From assembly GCA_017985015.1 (NCBI GenBank), contig JAGNYI010000026.1, positions 1-41,691 on the forward strand: a DNA stretch of 41,691 nucleotides, written 5' to 3'. Positions 1 through 9,200 of this stretch are shown piece by piece (position 1 is the first letter of the stretch; every line of letters starts with the position of its first letter). This DNA is from Giesbergeria sp. Its GTDB lineage: Bacteria > Pseudomonadota > Gammaproteobacteria > Burkholderiales > Burkholderiaceae_C. The position numbers and the translations under genes were made by a program. The notes below the pieces were generated by a model that searched no databases, was not told the DNA's origin, and saw nothing but the letters and a program-made list of their open reading frames with translations.

Positions 1-74
1 ATTGTAGTACGGGTTTTCGATAGGAACGAGCAAGATGAGAGGAAATTTTCACGGCGCGGGCGCAGCCTCCGCAC

Positions 75-1019
75 TCAGGTCAATCGACGATCCAGAGCGT
101 CCTGGTACAGCGAAGCCACATCGCAACCCGTCTGCTGCTGGATTTCCTGAAAGCAGGTTGGGCTGGTCACATTGATTTCGGTGACGCAGTCCCCGATGAC
201 ATCGACACCGGCGAGCAGCAGTCCGCGTGCTGCGAGGACCGGCCCTAGGGACTTCCCGATCTCCCAGTCGCGCTCACTGAGTGCGCGGGCGACGCCCTTG
301 CCGCCCGCAGCCAGGTTCCCGCGCACCTCACTGCCCTGAGGAATTCGCGCCAAACAGTAGGGCACTGGCTCGCCGTCAATGATCAAGATGCGCTTGTCGC
401 CTTCTGCAATCTCCGGAAGAAACTTTTGCACCATCACGCTCTGGGCACCATCGCGATTGAGTGTTTCCGTAATGCTGCCCAGGTTCATTGCATCGGGACC
501 GACACGAAAGATCCCCATGCCCCCCATGCCGTCCAGGGGCTTGAGGATGATGTCGCGGTGTTCGACATGAAATCGGCGAATGTCGGCAGCATTGCGCGTC
601 ACCAGCGTTGGGCCAATGAACTCCGGGAATTCCAGAATGGCCAGCTTTTCCGGGTGATCCCGCAGCGCGCGGGGCTTGTTGTAGACGCGCGCGCCCTCTC
701 GCTCGGCCTGCTCGAGCAGGTGAGTGGAATAGAAATACTCGCTGTCGAATGGCGGATCTTTTCGCATCAACACCACGCCAAAATCAGCCAGCGCGGCCAC
801 GTCCGTGCCAGTTTCCTCAAACCAGTTTGCGGCGTGGCCCGTCAGGGAAATTCGGCGGACCCGCGCCCGTACCTTTCCACCCCGCTCCCAGCGCAAATCT
901 GCAGGCTCGCATGCTGACAGCGAATGTCCACGTCGGGCCGCTTCACGCATCATGGCGAAGGTGGTGTCCTTCTTGGGATTGAAGGTTTCAAGCGGATCGG
1001 CGACAAACAGATAATGCAT
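75..1019 (-). CDS. gshB: Glutathione synthase
   Basis: Joins gamma-glutamylcysteine and glycine using ATP, the second step of cytosolic glutathione synthesis. The 314-residue product starts at the ATG at 1019, giving MHYLFVADPLETFNPKKDTT, the usual GshB N-terminus; an upstream in-frame start would add 12 atypical residues. The N-terminal domain carries MRKDPPFD (about residues 85-92). The ATP-grasp region has LKPLDGMGGMG (about 159-169) and the metal-binding EINVTSPTCFQEI (about 281-293). Length and motifs match the prokaryotic family. Its partner gshA lies 4 kb upstream on the same strand, separated by benE, a plus-strand BON gene and kup. The 74 bases between this stop and the window edge hold nothing I recognise. 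Confidence 0.96.
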   Translation of the reverse strand: MHYLFVADPLETFNPKKDTTFAMMREAARRGHSLSACEPADLRWERGGKVRARVRRISLTGHAANWFEETGTDVAALADFGVVLMRKDPPFDSEYFYSTHLLEQAEREGARVYNKPRALRDHPEKLAILEFPEFIGPTLVTRNAADIRRFHVEHRDIILKPLDGMGGMGIFRVGPDAMNLGSITETLNRDGAQSVMVQKFLPEIAEGDKRILIIDGEPVPYCLARIPQGSEVRGNLAAGGKGVARALSERDWEIGKSLGPVLAARGLLLAGVDVIGDCVTEINVTSPTCFQEIQQQTGCDVASLYQDALDRRLT

Positions 1020-1064
1020 GGGGTGCGGCAAAAAAGTCGTTGAAAATGGGCGCAAGGCCCCCGC

Positions 1065-2264
1065 TCAGGATGCTTGGGGAGGGGACTTGCTGGCGTACTG
1101 TTGCACAAACAAAGCCATACTGCCTGCCACTACCCCCCAGAACGCCGAGCCGATGCCGGCGATGACGACCCCGCTAAGCGTCACCAGGAAGGTAATCAGT
1201 GCGGCTTCCCTGTGTCCCTCGTCCCGCAGGGCACTGGCAAGGCCTGCTCCAATGGTTCCCAGGAGAGCCAATCCGGCGATGGCTACGACGAGTTCGCGCG
1301 GGAATGCGGTCAGCAATCCCGTCACCACGGCACCAAAGATACCGATGAGCACGTAGAACGCCCCGCACGCGGCTGCAGCGGTGTAGCGCCGGGAAGGATC
1401 TGCATGGGCCTGCGGTCCCATGCAGATCGCGGCGGTGATGGCGCTGAAATTGAGTGCAAAAGCGCCAAATGGTGCGAGCACGAGCGTGGCAACGCCCGTC
1501 AGCGTGATGAGGCGGGACACCGGAAGCTGGTAGCCAGAAGCGCGGATGACAGCAACACCTGGAAGATTTTGCGATGCCATCGTGACAACAAACAAGGGCA
1601 ATGCCAAGCTCACAATCGCGCTCGAATCAAACCGCGGCGCCGTGAATTTAGGCACGGCAATCTCCCAGGTGATGGAAGACCACTGCATTTGGCCGGCCAA
1701 AGCCGCGTAGGCAATGCCTGCACCCAGGGTGGCCACGACCGCATAGCGAGGAACGAATCGGCGCGCGAGCAAGTGAATTCCCAGCATCACAAGAATGAGT
1801 GGTAGCGCCGTTTGTGCCGCAGCAAAAGCATCCATGCCGAAGCGGGCCAGCACGCCGGCGAGCAGTCCCGCAGCAATTTCGGAAGGGATGCGATTCATCA
1901 CGCGCTCAAACCAGCCCGTCAGACCGACCAGCGTGATGAGCGCGGCGCACACGACGAAGGCGCCCACGGCCTGCGCCATGTCGAAGTGACCCGCGGCGCC
2001 TGCGGTGGCCAGCACGGCCGCGCCTGGGGTCGACCAGGCGATCATGACTGGCTTGCGCAACACCAGCGAGGGCAACAGGGAGCACAAGCCCATGCCCAAA
2101 CCCAGCGCCCACATCCACGAAGTGATTTCTGCGGGCGTTGCGTGAAAAGACTGCGCTGCCTGAAAAACGATCGCCACGGAACTGGTGAACCCGACGAGTA
2201 CGGCAACAAACCCCGCACTGACAGCCGAGACGCTGAGGTCTTTGAAGAATTGCATGGCGAGCAT
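1065..2264 (-). CDS. benE: BenE-family benzoate/proton symporter
   Basis: A 399-residue inner-membrane protein with about 11-12 hydrophobic segments through its whole length. The N-terminus (FKDLSVSAVSAGFVAVLVGF) and the segment AWSTPGAAVLATAG are typical of the BenE family, whose characterised member takes up benzoate with protons. The length is normal for the family. The start is either the ATG at 2264 or the one at 2255, three codons in. No benzoate-degradation gene is visible here, so the substrate is assigned by family only and could be another aromatic acid. It is divergent from the BON-protein gene across a 92-bp gap rich in inverted repeats and lies 45 bp upstream of gshB on the same strand. 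Confidence 0.9.
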   Translation of the reverse strand: MLAMQFFKDLSVSAVSAGFVAVLVGFTSSVAIVFQAAQSFHATPAEITSWMWALGLGMGLCSLLPSLVLRKPVMIAWSTPGAAVLATAGAAGHFDMAQAVGAFVVCAALITLVGLTGWFERVMNRIPSEIAAGLLAGVLARFGMDAFAAAQTALPLILVMLGIHLLARRFVPRYAVVATLGAGIAYAALAGQMQWSSITWEIAVPKFTAPRFDSSAIVSLALPLFVVTMASQNLPGVAVIRASGYQLPVSRLITLTGVATLVLAPFGAFALNFSAITAAICMGPQAHADPSRRYTAAAACGAFYVLIGIFGAVVTGLLTAFPRELVVAIAGLALLGTIGAGLASALRDEGHREAALITFLVTLSGVVIAGIGSAFWGVVAGSMALFVQQYASKSPPQAS

Positions 2265-2356
2265 TTTGCCTGCGCAGTACAGCGCGGGAGTGCTCTGCTA
2301 TTGCGTTCTGCGCGCAATTGCGCGAGGATTTTCAATCCTCATGATCGCCCACCTAC
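2265..2356. promoter_or_regulatory. Divergent benE/BON-gene control region with two adjacent inverted repeats
   Basis: The 92 bp between two divergent starts contain a perfect 14-bp palindrome, CGCGCAATTGCGCG (2311-2324). Next to it is a 7-bp inverted repeat, GAGGATT-TTC-AATCCTC (2324-2340). Back-to-back dyads between divergent genes suit regulator binding, but no regulator gene is adjacent and the family cannot be named from this. Confidence 0.4.
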
Positions 2357-2875
2357 ATGCCATTCAACCCGCGTTTTCTTGCCTGCCTGGCACTTTTCTG
2401 CGGACCGGCCCTGGCGACAGGAATAGCAGCCCGTGACGTGCCTTCCGCGTCTCCATCTGATCCCTTCGTTCAGGCGACGCGGGGATTCAAAGACTGCTCC
2501 GCGCCGCAGCTGCGCCTATTGGACACCTCCGAGATTCGCTCGCAGGAGCATGTTCGCGTGCAGCACGGGGGCAGCTGCTATCGGTCCGGGCGTTGTCGAC
2601 TGCCAAACTCTTACTTGTACGACGCCGACATCATTCCGCGCGTAGCGCTCTATCTCCAGATGGACGGGCGCTTTGACGACACCAGCGTCTGGGCTTTGGG
2701 ACAGCGGCGCCTGGTCACACTGATGGGATGCGTTCACAGCAAAGAGCAGGCTGCGGAGATGGAACGCGCTGTCTTGCTGGTCGACGACGTGATGGGCGTC
2801 ATCAATCTCCTCTCAGTGGGCTCAGGCCCGATGCCTGCGAGTCCAGGCACAGCTGGCAGAGCCGGCCTCCAGTAG
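2357..2875 (+). CDS. Secreted BON-domain protein
   Basis: A 172-residue product with a clear signal peptide (hydrophobic residues about 6-20, likely cleaved after ALA), so probably periplasmic. Residues about 90-150 look like one BON domain: a variable start, then ALGQRRLVTLMGCVHSKEQAAEMERA and VDDVMGVINLLSV, the usual alpha/beta pattern ending in a V..V.N.L strand. BON domains often act in envelope or osmotic-stress proteins. The segment before it holds three cysteines (KDC, GGSC, SGRC) and a fourth lies in the BON domain (MGC), so disulfides are possible. It lies between kup (converging from the other side) and benE (divergent). Function is not known. Confidence 0.75.
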   Translation: MPFNPRFLACLALFCGPALATGIAARDVPSASPSDPFVQATRGFKDCSAPQLRLLDTSEIRSQEHVRVQHGGSCYRSGRCRLPNSYLYDADIIPRVALYLQMDGRFDDTSVWALGQRRLVTLMGCVHSKEQAAEMERAVLLVDDVMGVINLLSVGSGPMPASPGTAGRAGLQ

Positions 2876-2906
2876 CCGAGTGCACCAATCAGCACAGGCG
2901 CTGTCC

Positions 2907-4775
2907 TCAAATCTCGATTTTTGAGCCCAGCTCCACCACTGCGTTGTTAGGGAGATTCAAAAAGTCCGCTGCGGCTCCAGCGTTGTGGTGCATTTGCGCA
3001 AACAGCTTTTCGCGCCAGGGAGCCATGCCGCTGCCAATGGTGGGGATGACCGTATCGCGCGACAGGAAGTAGCTCGTGGTCATGGGCTCCAGGTCACAGC
3101 CGCGGCCGCGCAGCAACTGCAAGGCGCGGGGCACGTCGGGGTCGTTCTTGAACCCGTAGTGAATGACCACCTGCCAGCAGTCGTGTCCCAGTGGCTCCAC
3201 CTGCAGTCGCCCGTCCAGACCGATCCATGGAACCTCGTGGTTGTTGACCGTGACGAACAGGTTGGTTCTGTGCAGGACCTTGTTGTGCTTGAGGTTGTGC
3301 AAGAGCGCATTGGGTACCGCGCCGGCTTCGGCGCTCAAAAACACGGCCGTACCGTCCACGCGGGTGGGCGGATTGACGAACACCGATTCGAGAAAATCGG
3401 GCAAGGCGATGGCATCGCTGCGGAGCTTTTCGTTGAGCAGGCGACGACCTTCCTTCCAGGTGGTCATGAGTGTGAAAACAATGCCGCCGATCATCAGCGG
3501 GAACCAGCCGCCCTGAAAGAGCTTGAGCAGGTTCGATGTGAAAAAGGCCAAATCCACGACGAAGAAGAAGCTGGTCGCACCCAGACAAAGCGCCAATGGA
3601 TAGTGCCAGCCAAAACGCAGCACAAAGAAAGTCAGGATCGTGGTGATCAGCATATCAAGCGTCACTGCGATGCCATACGCGGACGCGAGGTTGCTGGACG
3701 AACGAAACAGTACAACGGCCAGCACGATGGCCACAAAAAGGCCCCAATTGACGAAAGGCAAATAAATCTGCCCCGTGTCCCGCACGCTCGTGTGCTGCAC
3801 ATTGAGACGCGGCAGGTAGCCGAGCTGAATCACCTGCTTGGTTACACTGAATGCGCCCGTAATCAGTGCCTGAGAGGCGATGACGGTGGCCATGGTAGCA
3901 AGCAGCACCAAGGGCACCAAGGCCCAGTCGGGCGCCATCATGTAGAACGGGTTCTTGACCGCTTCGGGATGCGCCAGCAACAGGGCGCCCTGACCGAAAT
4001 AGTTCAGCGTCAGTGCTGGCATGACCACAGCAAACCAGGCAATCCGGATGGGCAATTTGCCAAAGTGCCCCAGGTCCGCATAGAGCGCCTCCGCCCCGGT
4101 CACACACAACACGACGGCGCCCAGAATCACAAAACTGGTCCCCGGATTGGAAAAAATGAAGCGCACGGCATGGTGCGGACTGAGCGCCCAGAGAATTTCC
4201 GGATGGGTAAGGATGTGCGAAATGCCCAATGCAGCAATGGTCGCCAACCAGACCAGCGTGATCGGCCCGAAGAACTTGCCAATGCCGCCGGTGCCTCTCT
4301 TCTGCACGAAAAACAGGCAAAACAGCACCAACAGGGTCAATGGGATCACGTACTCGGTGAACTGCGTGGAGACCACTTCCAAGCCTTCCACCGCCGACAG
4401 CACCGAAATGGCGGGAGTGATCACGCCATCGCCATAGAACAAGGAAGTTCCAAAGATGCCAACGCCGAGCAAAACCCGGCGCAACCGGGGTTTGTCCAAG
4501 ACGGCCTGCGAGGCCAAGGCCAGCATCGCCACCAAGCCACCTTCGCCGTTGTTGTCCGCACGCAGCACCAGCACCACGTACTTCAGGGAGACGATGACCG
4601 TCAGCGTCCAGAAGAAAATCGACAGGATGCCGTAAATATTGTCCTGAGTGAACGGCACATAGCCGGAGCCGAAAACCTCTTTCACGGCGTAAAGGACGCT
4701 GGTGCCTATGTCGCCGTACACCACGCCAATGGCTGCAAGGGTCAGGGCCGATAGAGAAGATTTCGAGCTTTGCAC
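2907..4775 (-). CDS. kup: Low-affinity potassium transporter Kup
   Basis: Potassium/proton symporter of the KUP/HAK family in the inner membrane. The 622-residue length is standard. [10 protein letters not shown] at residues 17-26 is the family hallmark in the first membrane helix. [20 protein letters not shown] follows in the next conserved region. About 12 membrane segments fill the first 430 residues, and a hydrophilic C-terminal domain of about 190 residues follows ([24 protein letters not shown]). It lies 152 bp downstream of gshA on the same strand and ends 31 bp from the converging BON gene. Together with trkH and trkA it makes this a potassium-uptake region. Confidence 0.97.
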   Translation of the reverse strand: MQSSKSSLSALTLAAIGVVYGDIGTSVLYAVKEVFGSGYVPFTQDNIYGILSIFFWTLTVIVSLKYVVLVLRADNNGEGGLVAMLALASQAVLDKPRLRRVLLGVGIFGTSLFYGDGVITPAISVLSAVEGLEVVSTQFTEYVIPLTLLVLFCLFFVQKRGTGGIGKFFGPITLVWLATIAALGISHILTHPEILWALSPHHAVRFIFSNPGTSFVILGAVVLCVTGAEALYADLGHFGKLPIRIAWFAVVMPALTLNYFGQGALLLAHPEAVKNPFYMMAPDWALVPLVLLATMATVIASQALITGAFSVTKQVIQLGYLPRLNVQHTSVRDTGQIYLPFVNWGLFVAIVLAVVLFRSSSNLASAYGIAVTLDMLITTILTFFVLRFGWHYPLALCLGATSFFFVVDLAFFTSNLLKLFQGGWFPLMIGGIVFTLMTTWKEGRRLLNEKLRSDAIALPDFLESVFVNPPTRVDGTAVFLSAEAGAVPNALLHNLKHNKVLHRTNLFVTVNNHEVPWIGLDGRLQVEPLGHDCWQVVIHYGFKNDPDVPRALQLLRGRGCDLEPMTTSYFLSRDTVIPTIGSGMAPWREKLFAQMHHNAGAAADFLNLPNNAVVELGSKIEI

Positions 4776-4927
4776 AAACAGGGCGAGAGCGCAGGCGCTT
4801 TTTCAGGCGCCCCGCCACCTTAGGGGATCGGGCCGGTCATTCTGCGCCGGACTGCGGCGGAGCGAACAGGCAAATCGCGCCACGTTCTGCTTCGATTGCA
4901 ATTTGTTGCAAGCCTGCCACGCAGCAC

Positions 4928-6223
4928 TCAATCGTAGATTTCGGCATCTGGGTTGGTTGCTTCGAGCTCGTAGCTGGCAGCCAGCATAGCGAGCCGGGCC
5001 ACCACCCCGTACATGTAGAAGCGGTTGGGTGCGCTGGCGCCGGGTCGTGCACCCAATTGGGGCATATGCGTGCTTTGGTCAAAGGCCAGGGGGACGAAAG
5101 CAGCTCCGGGCGCATTGAGGTTTTCGTCCACCCCGCGGTCCGGATGCATACGGTAAAAGCCTCCCACCACATAGCGGTCCATCATGTAGACCACAGGCTC
5201 CGCCACGGCGCCGTTGAGGCGCTCCTGCGTCAGTACGCCTTCCTGAACAATGACGTCGTGCACTTGCTGACCATCCTTGACCACGGCCATCTTGTTGCGC
5301 GTCTTGCGATTGAGCGTTTCGAGGTCCTTGGGGTCCCGCACCGTCATGACGCCCATACCGTAGGTTCCATTGTCGGGTTTGACGACGACAAAGGGCTTTT
5401 CCTTGATACCGTATTCCTTGTACTTGCGTCGCACCTTGCTGAGCACGACTTCCACTTGCGCTTGCACGGCATCCAGACCCTGTTGTGTGGCGTAGTCCAC
5501 CTCGCTGCATTTGCCAAACAGCGGGTTGATCAGCCAGGGGTCGATGCCAAGAACCTTGCCGAACCGTTTGGCGACTTCCTCGTAACTGCGAAAGTGCGTG
5601 CTTTTGCGCCGCACAGTCCAGCCCGCGTGCAGTGGCGGTAGCAGATACTGCTGGTGCAGGTCTTCGAGAATGCCGGGCGCTCCGGCAGACAGGTCGTTGT
5701 TGAGCAAGATGGTGCAGGGATCAAAGTTCTTGAGACCCAGGCGCCCACGTGTGCGCACCACGGGTTCAAGCGTCAGGCTTTCGCCTTGCGGCAGTTCGAT
5801 GACCGTGGACTTTTTCACGTCCGGGCTGATCGAGCCGATCCGCACATTGAGCCCGGCCATGTTGAAGATGCGCTGCAGCTGCGCCAAGTTGCTTAAGTAG
5901 AAGCTGTTGCGCGTGTGATTCTCTGGAATGATGAGCAGATTGCGCGCTTCGGGACAGATTTTTTCAATCGCCGCCATCGCGGCCTGCACGGCCAGCGGCA
6001 GCATCTCGGGAGTCAGATTGTTCCAGCCGCCCGGAAACAGGTTGGTGTCCACGGGTGCAAGCTTGAAACCCGCATTGCGGATGTCTACCGAGGTATAGAA
6101 CGGCGGCGTGTGCTCCATCCATTCCAGGCGAAACCAGCGCTCTGTCGCAGGCATCGAGTCGATGACGCGCTGTTCGAGTTCGTTGATGGGCCCCGTAAGG
6201 GCGGTGATGAGATGCGGAACCAT
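4928..6223 (-). CDS. gshA: Glutamate-cysteine ligase, proteobacterial single-domain type
   Basis: First and rate-limiting step of glutathione synthesis, joining glutamate and cysteine with ATP. The 431-residue protein matches the GshA type common in betaproteobacteria and acidithiobacilli (the TIGR02049 group), not the enterobacterial enzyme. Supporting segments are RWFRLEWMEHTPPFYTSVDIRN near residues 31-52, FPGGWNNLTPEMLPLA, and an ATP-grasp-like KPFVVVKPDNGTYGMGVMTV around 280. Translation starts at the ATG at 6223. It lies 49 bp after trkH on the same strand and may be co-transcribed with proA-trkA-trkH. Confidence 0.92.
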   Translation of the reverse strand: MVPHLITALTGPINELEQRVIDSMPATERWFRLEWMEHTPPFYTSVDIRNAGFKLAPVDTNLFPGGWNNLTPEMLPLAVQAAMAAIEKICPEARNLLIIPENHTRNSFYLSNLAQLQRIFNMAGLNVRIGSISPDVKKSTVIELPQGESLTLEPVVRTRGRLGLKNFDPCTILLNNDLSAGAPGILEDLHQQYLLPPLHAGWTVRRKSTHFRSYEEVAKRFGKVLGIDPWLINPLFGKCSEVDYATQQGLDAVQAQVEVVLSKVRRKYKEYGIKEKPFVVVKPDNGTYGMGVMTVRDPKDLETLNRKTRNKMAVVKDGQQVHDVIVQEGVLTQERLNGAVAEPVVYMMDRYVVGGFYRMHPDRGVDENLNAPGAAFVPLAFDQSTHMPQLGARPGASAPNRFYMYGVVARLAMLAASYELEATNPDAEIYD

Positions 6224-6272
6224 GCGGGGCCTTGCAAGAGGGATTTGGCGATTGTAGAAGTGCTGCAGGCGC

Positions 6273-7739
6273 TCAGCGCCGCCAGAAGGCGGGCGTCAGC
6301 AAGGCGAGGAAACTCAGAATTTCGAGCCGGCCAAGCACCATGGCCAGGGTGCAGACCCACACCTGGAAATCGGTGAGCACAGCGTAGGTTGAAGTTGGCC
6401 CGATGGCGCCCAGGCCTGGCCCGGTGCAATGCAGGCTGGCCATGACAGCGCTGAAAGCAGTTACCGGGTCCAGGTCGGTCAGCAGCAGCACCATGCTGAG
6501 CAACAGCAGCGTGGCCGCGTACACCAGCATGAACGCCAGCACCGAGAAAATCATGGGGCTACCGACCACGCGCCCACCCAGGCGCACGGGCTGCACGGCG
6601 TTGGGGTGCACCAGGCGCGTGAGCTCGCGCTGCGCCTGCTTCAACAGAATCAGCATGCGCACCATCTTGATGCCGCCACCTGTGGAGCCGGCGCTGGTCG
6701 CCACGCCGGAGAGCATCAGCATCAGCACCGGCGCAAACACCGGCCAGCCCAGATAATCGCTGCTCGCATAACCGGTGGTGGAAGCCACCGAAATGGTGTG
6801 AAACAGGCCCTGGCGCAGCGCCTCCAGCGGCGCGTACACGCCCTTGAGCCATAGCAGCAAGGCGACGAACAGGCCGGCGCCCACCAGCGTTCCCAGCGTG
6901 GCCCGCATTTCGGGGTCACTTAAGAATTCGCGCACATGGCCTTTGCGCATGGCGACGAAGTACAGCGCGAAGTTGCAGCTGGCAAGCAGCATGAAACCCA
7001 CCGCCAGCCATTCCAGAAGCGGTGAATGGAAATATCCAAAACTAGCGTCATGGGACGACATTCCACCCAGGCTCACGGTGCTGAACATGTGCATCAAGGC
7101 GTCAAGCGGCTCCATGCCGGCGAGCCAGTAGGCGAACGCGCAAGCCACCGAGAACGTGGCGTACACGCCCCACAGGCCCTTGGCCGTGCCGGTCATGCGC
7201 GGGGTGAGCTTGGTGTCACGCACCGGGCCCGCCGCTTCGGCCTTGAAGAGCTGGCTGCCTCCGACACCCAGCATGGGCAGCACTGCAACGGCCAGCACCA
7301 GAATACCCATGCCACCAATCCATTGCAGCAGCGTGCGCCAGACATTGACCGAGACCGGCAACGCGTCGAGTCCGGTGAAAATTGTCGATCCGGTGGTGGT
7401 CAGGCCAGACACCGCCTCGAAATAGGCGTGCGTGAACGACAGGGGGCGGCCCACCAGGCCGCACGCCAGCGTGAGCGGAAGCGATGCCACCAGCGGCAGC
7501 AGCGACCAGGCAAGCGACACCAGCATGACCCCGTGGCGCGGCAGCAATTCGCGCCGGTAGCGGCGCAGGCCGAAGGTAAGCGCGGCGCCGCTGCCAAGAG
7601 CCGCCGCCATGGCAATCGGATACACCTGCCATACGCCGTCCTGCTGGTGCAAAGACACGGCCAACGGGACGCCCATGGCCAGGGCGAACAGCATGACCAG
7701 CATGCCAAGCACCCGCAGGACCGGTAGCACGTCGGCCAT
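6273..7739 (-). CDS. trkH: Trk potassium uptake system, membrane subunit TrkH
   Basis: A 488-residue inner-membrane channel subunit of the Trk potassium importer. It shows the repeated membrane-pore-membrane pattern of the TrkH/KtrB superfamily. Recognisable filter regions are the first pore loop SGLTTTGSTIFTG, the second LGGMSSHD, the third ASTTGYASSDY and the last MASLHCTGPGLGAIGPTSTY. The start lies 5 bp after the stop of trkA, so the two are almost certainly one transcription unit with the regulatory subunit made first. Length and topology are normal for the family. Confidence 0.96.
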   Translation of the reverse strand: MADVLPVLRVLGMLVMLFALAMGVPLAVSLHQQDGVWQVYPIAMAAALGSGAALTFGLRRYRRELLPRHGVMLVSLAWSLLPLVASLPLTLACGLVGRPLSFTHAYFEAVSGLTTTGSTIFTGLDALPVSVNVWRTLLQWIGGMGILVLAVAVLPMLGVGGSQLFKAEAAGPVRDTKLTPRMTGTAKGLWGVYATFSVACAFAYWLAGMEPLDALMHMFSTVSLGGMSSHDASFGYFHSPLLEWLAVGFMLLASCNFALYFVAMRKGHVREFLSDPEMRATLGTLVGAGLFVALLLWLKGVYAPLEALRQGLFHTISVASTTGYASSDYLGWPVFAPVLMLMLSGVATSAGSTGGGIKMVRMLILLKQAQRELTRLVHPNAVQPVRLGGRVVGSPMIFSVLAFMLVYAATLLLLSMVLLLTDLDPVTAFSAVMASLHCTGPGLGAIGPTSTYAVLTDFQVWVCTLAMVLGRLEILSFLALLTPAFWRR

Positions 7740-7744
7740 GGCGC

Positions 7745-9187
7745 TCAGAAGAAGGTCGCGCTGACGCGGAACAGTTTTTCCACGTCACCCACCAGGCGCT
7801 TGTGCGGCAGAAAGAACACCACGTGGTCGCCTTGCTCGATCACGGTGTCGCTGTGCGGAATGATGACCTCTGGCGGCTGCCCGGCTGCCACGCCGACGTC
7901 CGGCAGGCCGCGCACGACCAGCCCCATGTGCACGTCGGCCGGCAGGCGCAATTCCTTGACCCGCCGACCCACCACACGCGAACTCTTGCGGTCGCCGCGC
8001 GCCACCATTTCCAGCGCTTCGGCCACGCCGCGGCGCAGGCTGTGCACCGCCTGCACGTCGCCCCGGCGCACATGCGCCAACAGTTCGCCCAGCATGGCTT
8101 GCGCGGGCGAAAGTGCGATGTCGATTTCCGTGCCATGCATCAGGTCGGCATAGCTGCGCCGGTTGATCAGCGCAAGCACCCGGCGCGCGCCCATGCGTTT
8201 GGCGAGCAGCGCCGCCATGATGTTGTTCTCATCGTCGTTGCTGAGTGCGAGGAACAGGTCGACGTCCTCGATGGTCTCGGCTGCCAGCAGGTCTTCGTCA
8301 GTGGCCTCGCCGTACAGAACCAGCACCTCGGACGGTAAAAGCGAGGCCAACTCGACGCAGCGTTCGGCATCTTCCTCAAATATCTTGACGTGAAAGCGCC
8401 CCGGCTCTTGCCCCAATTGCTGGGCCAGACGCAGCCCGACGGCGCCACCGCCGGCAATCATCACGCGGCGCACCGCGCGAGTGACATGCCCAACAGGCCG
8501 GTGCAGGCCGCGCAGCACCACCGAGATGTTCTCGCTCGCAGAGAGCACAAACACCTCGTCGCCCGCCTCAATGCGCGTTTCGCCATCGCAGGCGACGAAA
8601 CGGTCGGGCTCGTCGGGAAGGCGCCGGTACAGGGCGACGATGCGCATGGCCAGCTCGGGCGTGCTGGCGCGGATAGCGCCAATCGTCCTGCCGACCATGG
8701 GCGCGCCTGCGCGCGCACGCGTCGAGACCAGGCAGGCGCGGCCGCCAGCAAACTCGCGCACCTGCATGGCCTCGGGGTGTTCAATGAGCTTGCCGATGTA
8801 GCGCGTCAGCGACTCTTCCGGGCGAATGATCCGGCTGACACCAAAGCCCTCGTTGCTGGTCAGCACCTCGCTGTCGAAACCGGAAGAGCGCACGCGGGCG
8901 ATGCGCGTCGGAATGTTGAAAAGGAGTTGCGCCACCTTGCAGCACACCAGATTGGTTTCGTCCTGCGCCGCGCAGGCAATCAAGAGGTCGGTGTCGCGCG
9001 CCCCTGCCTCGGCCAGCACGCTGGCCTCGATCCCGTTGCCGACCACGCCGCGCAGGTCAAAACGCGATTCGAGCTCGCGCAGGCGCCGCGCGTCTATATC
9101 GATGACGGTAATGTCATTGCGCTCGGAGACCAGACTCTCCGCAACGCTGCAGCCGACGCGCCCCGCGCCGAGGATGATGATTTTCAT
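7745..9187 (-). CDS. trkA: Trk potassium uptake system, NAD-binding regulatory subunit TrkA
   Basis: A 480-residue cytosolic gating subunit that binds NAD(H) or nucleotides and controls TrkH. It contains two RCK units. The first Rossmann motif is GAGRVGCSVAESL at residues 7-19, with D29 at the expected ribose-binding position. The second Rossmann motif, MIAGGGAVGLRLAQQL, lies around residue 243. Each Rossmann domain is followed by a TrkA-C-like domain. It is slightly longer than the 458-residue E. coli protein. The 13-bp gap from proA and 5-bp gap to trkH indicate one operon. Confidence 0.96.
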   Translation of the reverse strand: MKIIILGAGRVGCSVAESLVSERNDITVIDIDARRLRELESRFDLRGVVGNGIEASVLAEAGARDTDLLIACAAQDETNLVCCKVAQLLFNIPTRIARVRSSGFDSEVLTSNEGFGVSRIIRPEESLTRYIGKLIEHPEAMQVREFAGGRACLVSTRARAGAPMVGRTIGAIRASTPELAMRIVALYRRLPDEPDRFVACDGETRIEAGDEVFVLSASENISVVLRGLHRPVGHVTRAVRRVMIAGGGAVGLRLAQQLGQEPGRFHVKIFEEDAERCVELASLLPSEVLVLYGEATDEDLLAAETIEDVDLFLALSNDDENNIMAALLAKRMGARRVLALINRRSYADLMHGTEIDIALSPAQAMLGELLAHVRRGDVQAVHSLRRGVAEALEMVARGDRKSSRVVGRRVKELRLPADVHMGLVVRGLPDVGVAAGQPPEVIIPHSDTVIEQGDHVVFFLPHKRLVGDVEKLFRVSATFF

Positions 9188-9200
9188 GCTCGGCGGCTCT

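Noticed and set aside
2985-4754. A 589-codon plus-strand open frame opposite kup
   Set aside because: Glutamine/histidine-rich antisense translation with no domain; kup is clear on the other strand.
4896-4911. A TTGCAA-TTTG-TTGCAA hairpin between kup and gshA as a terminator
   Set aside because: Weak AT-rich stem without a T-run on the minus strand; read-through cannot be judged from it.
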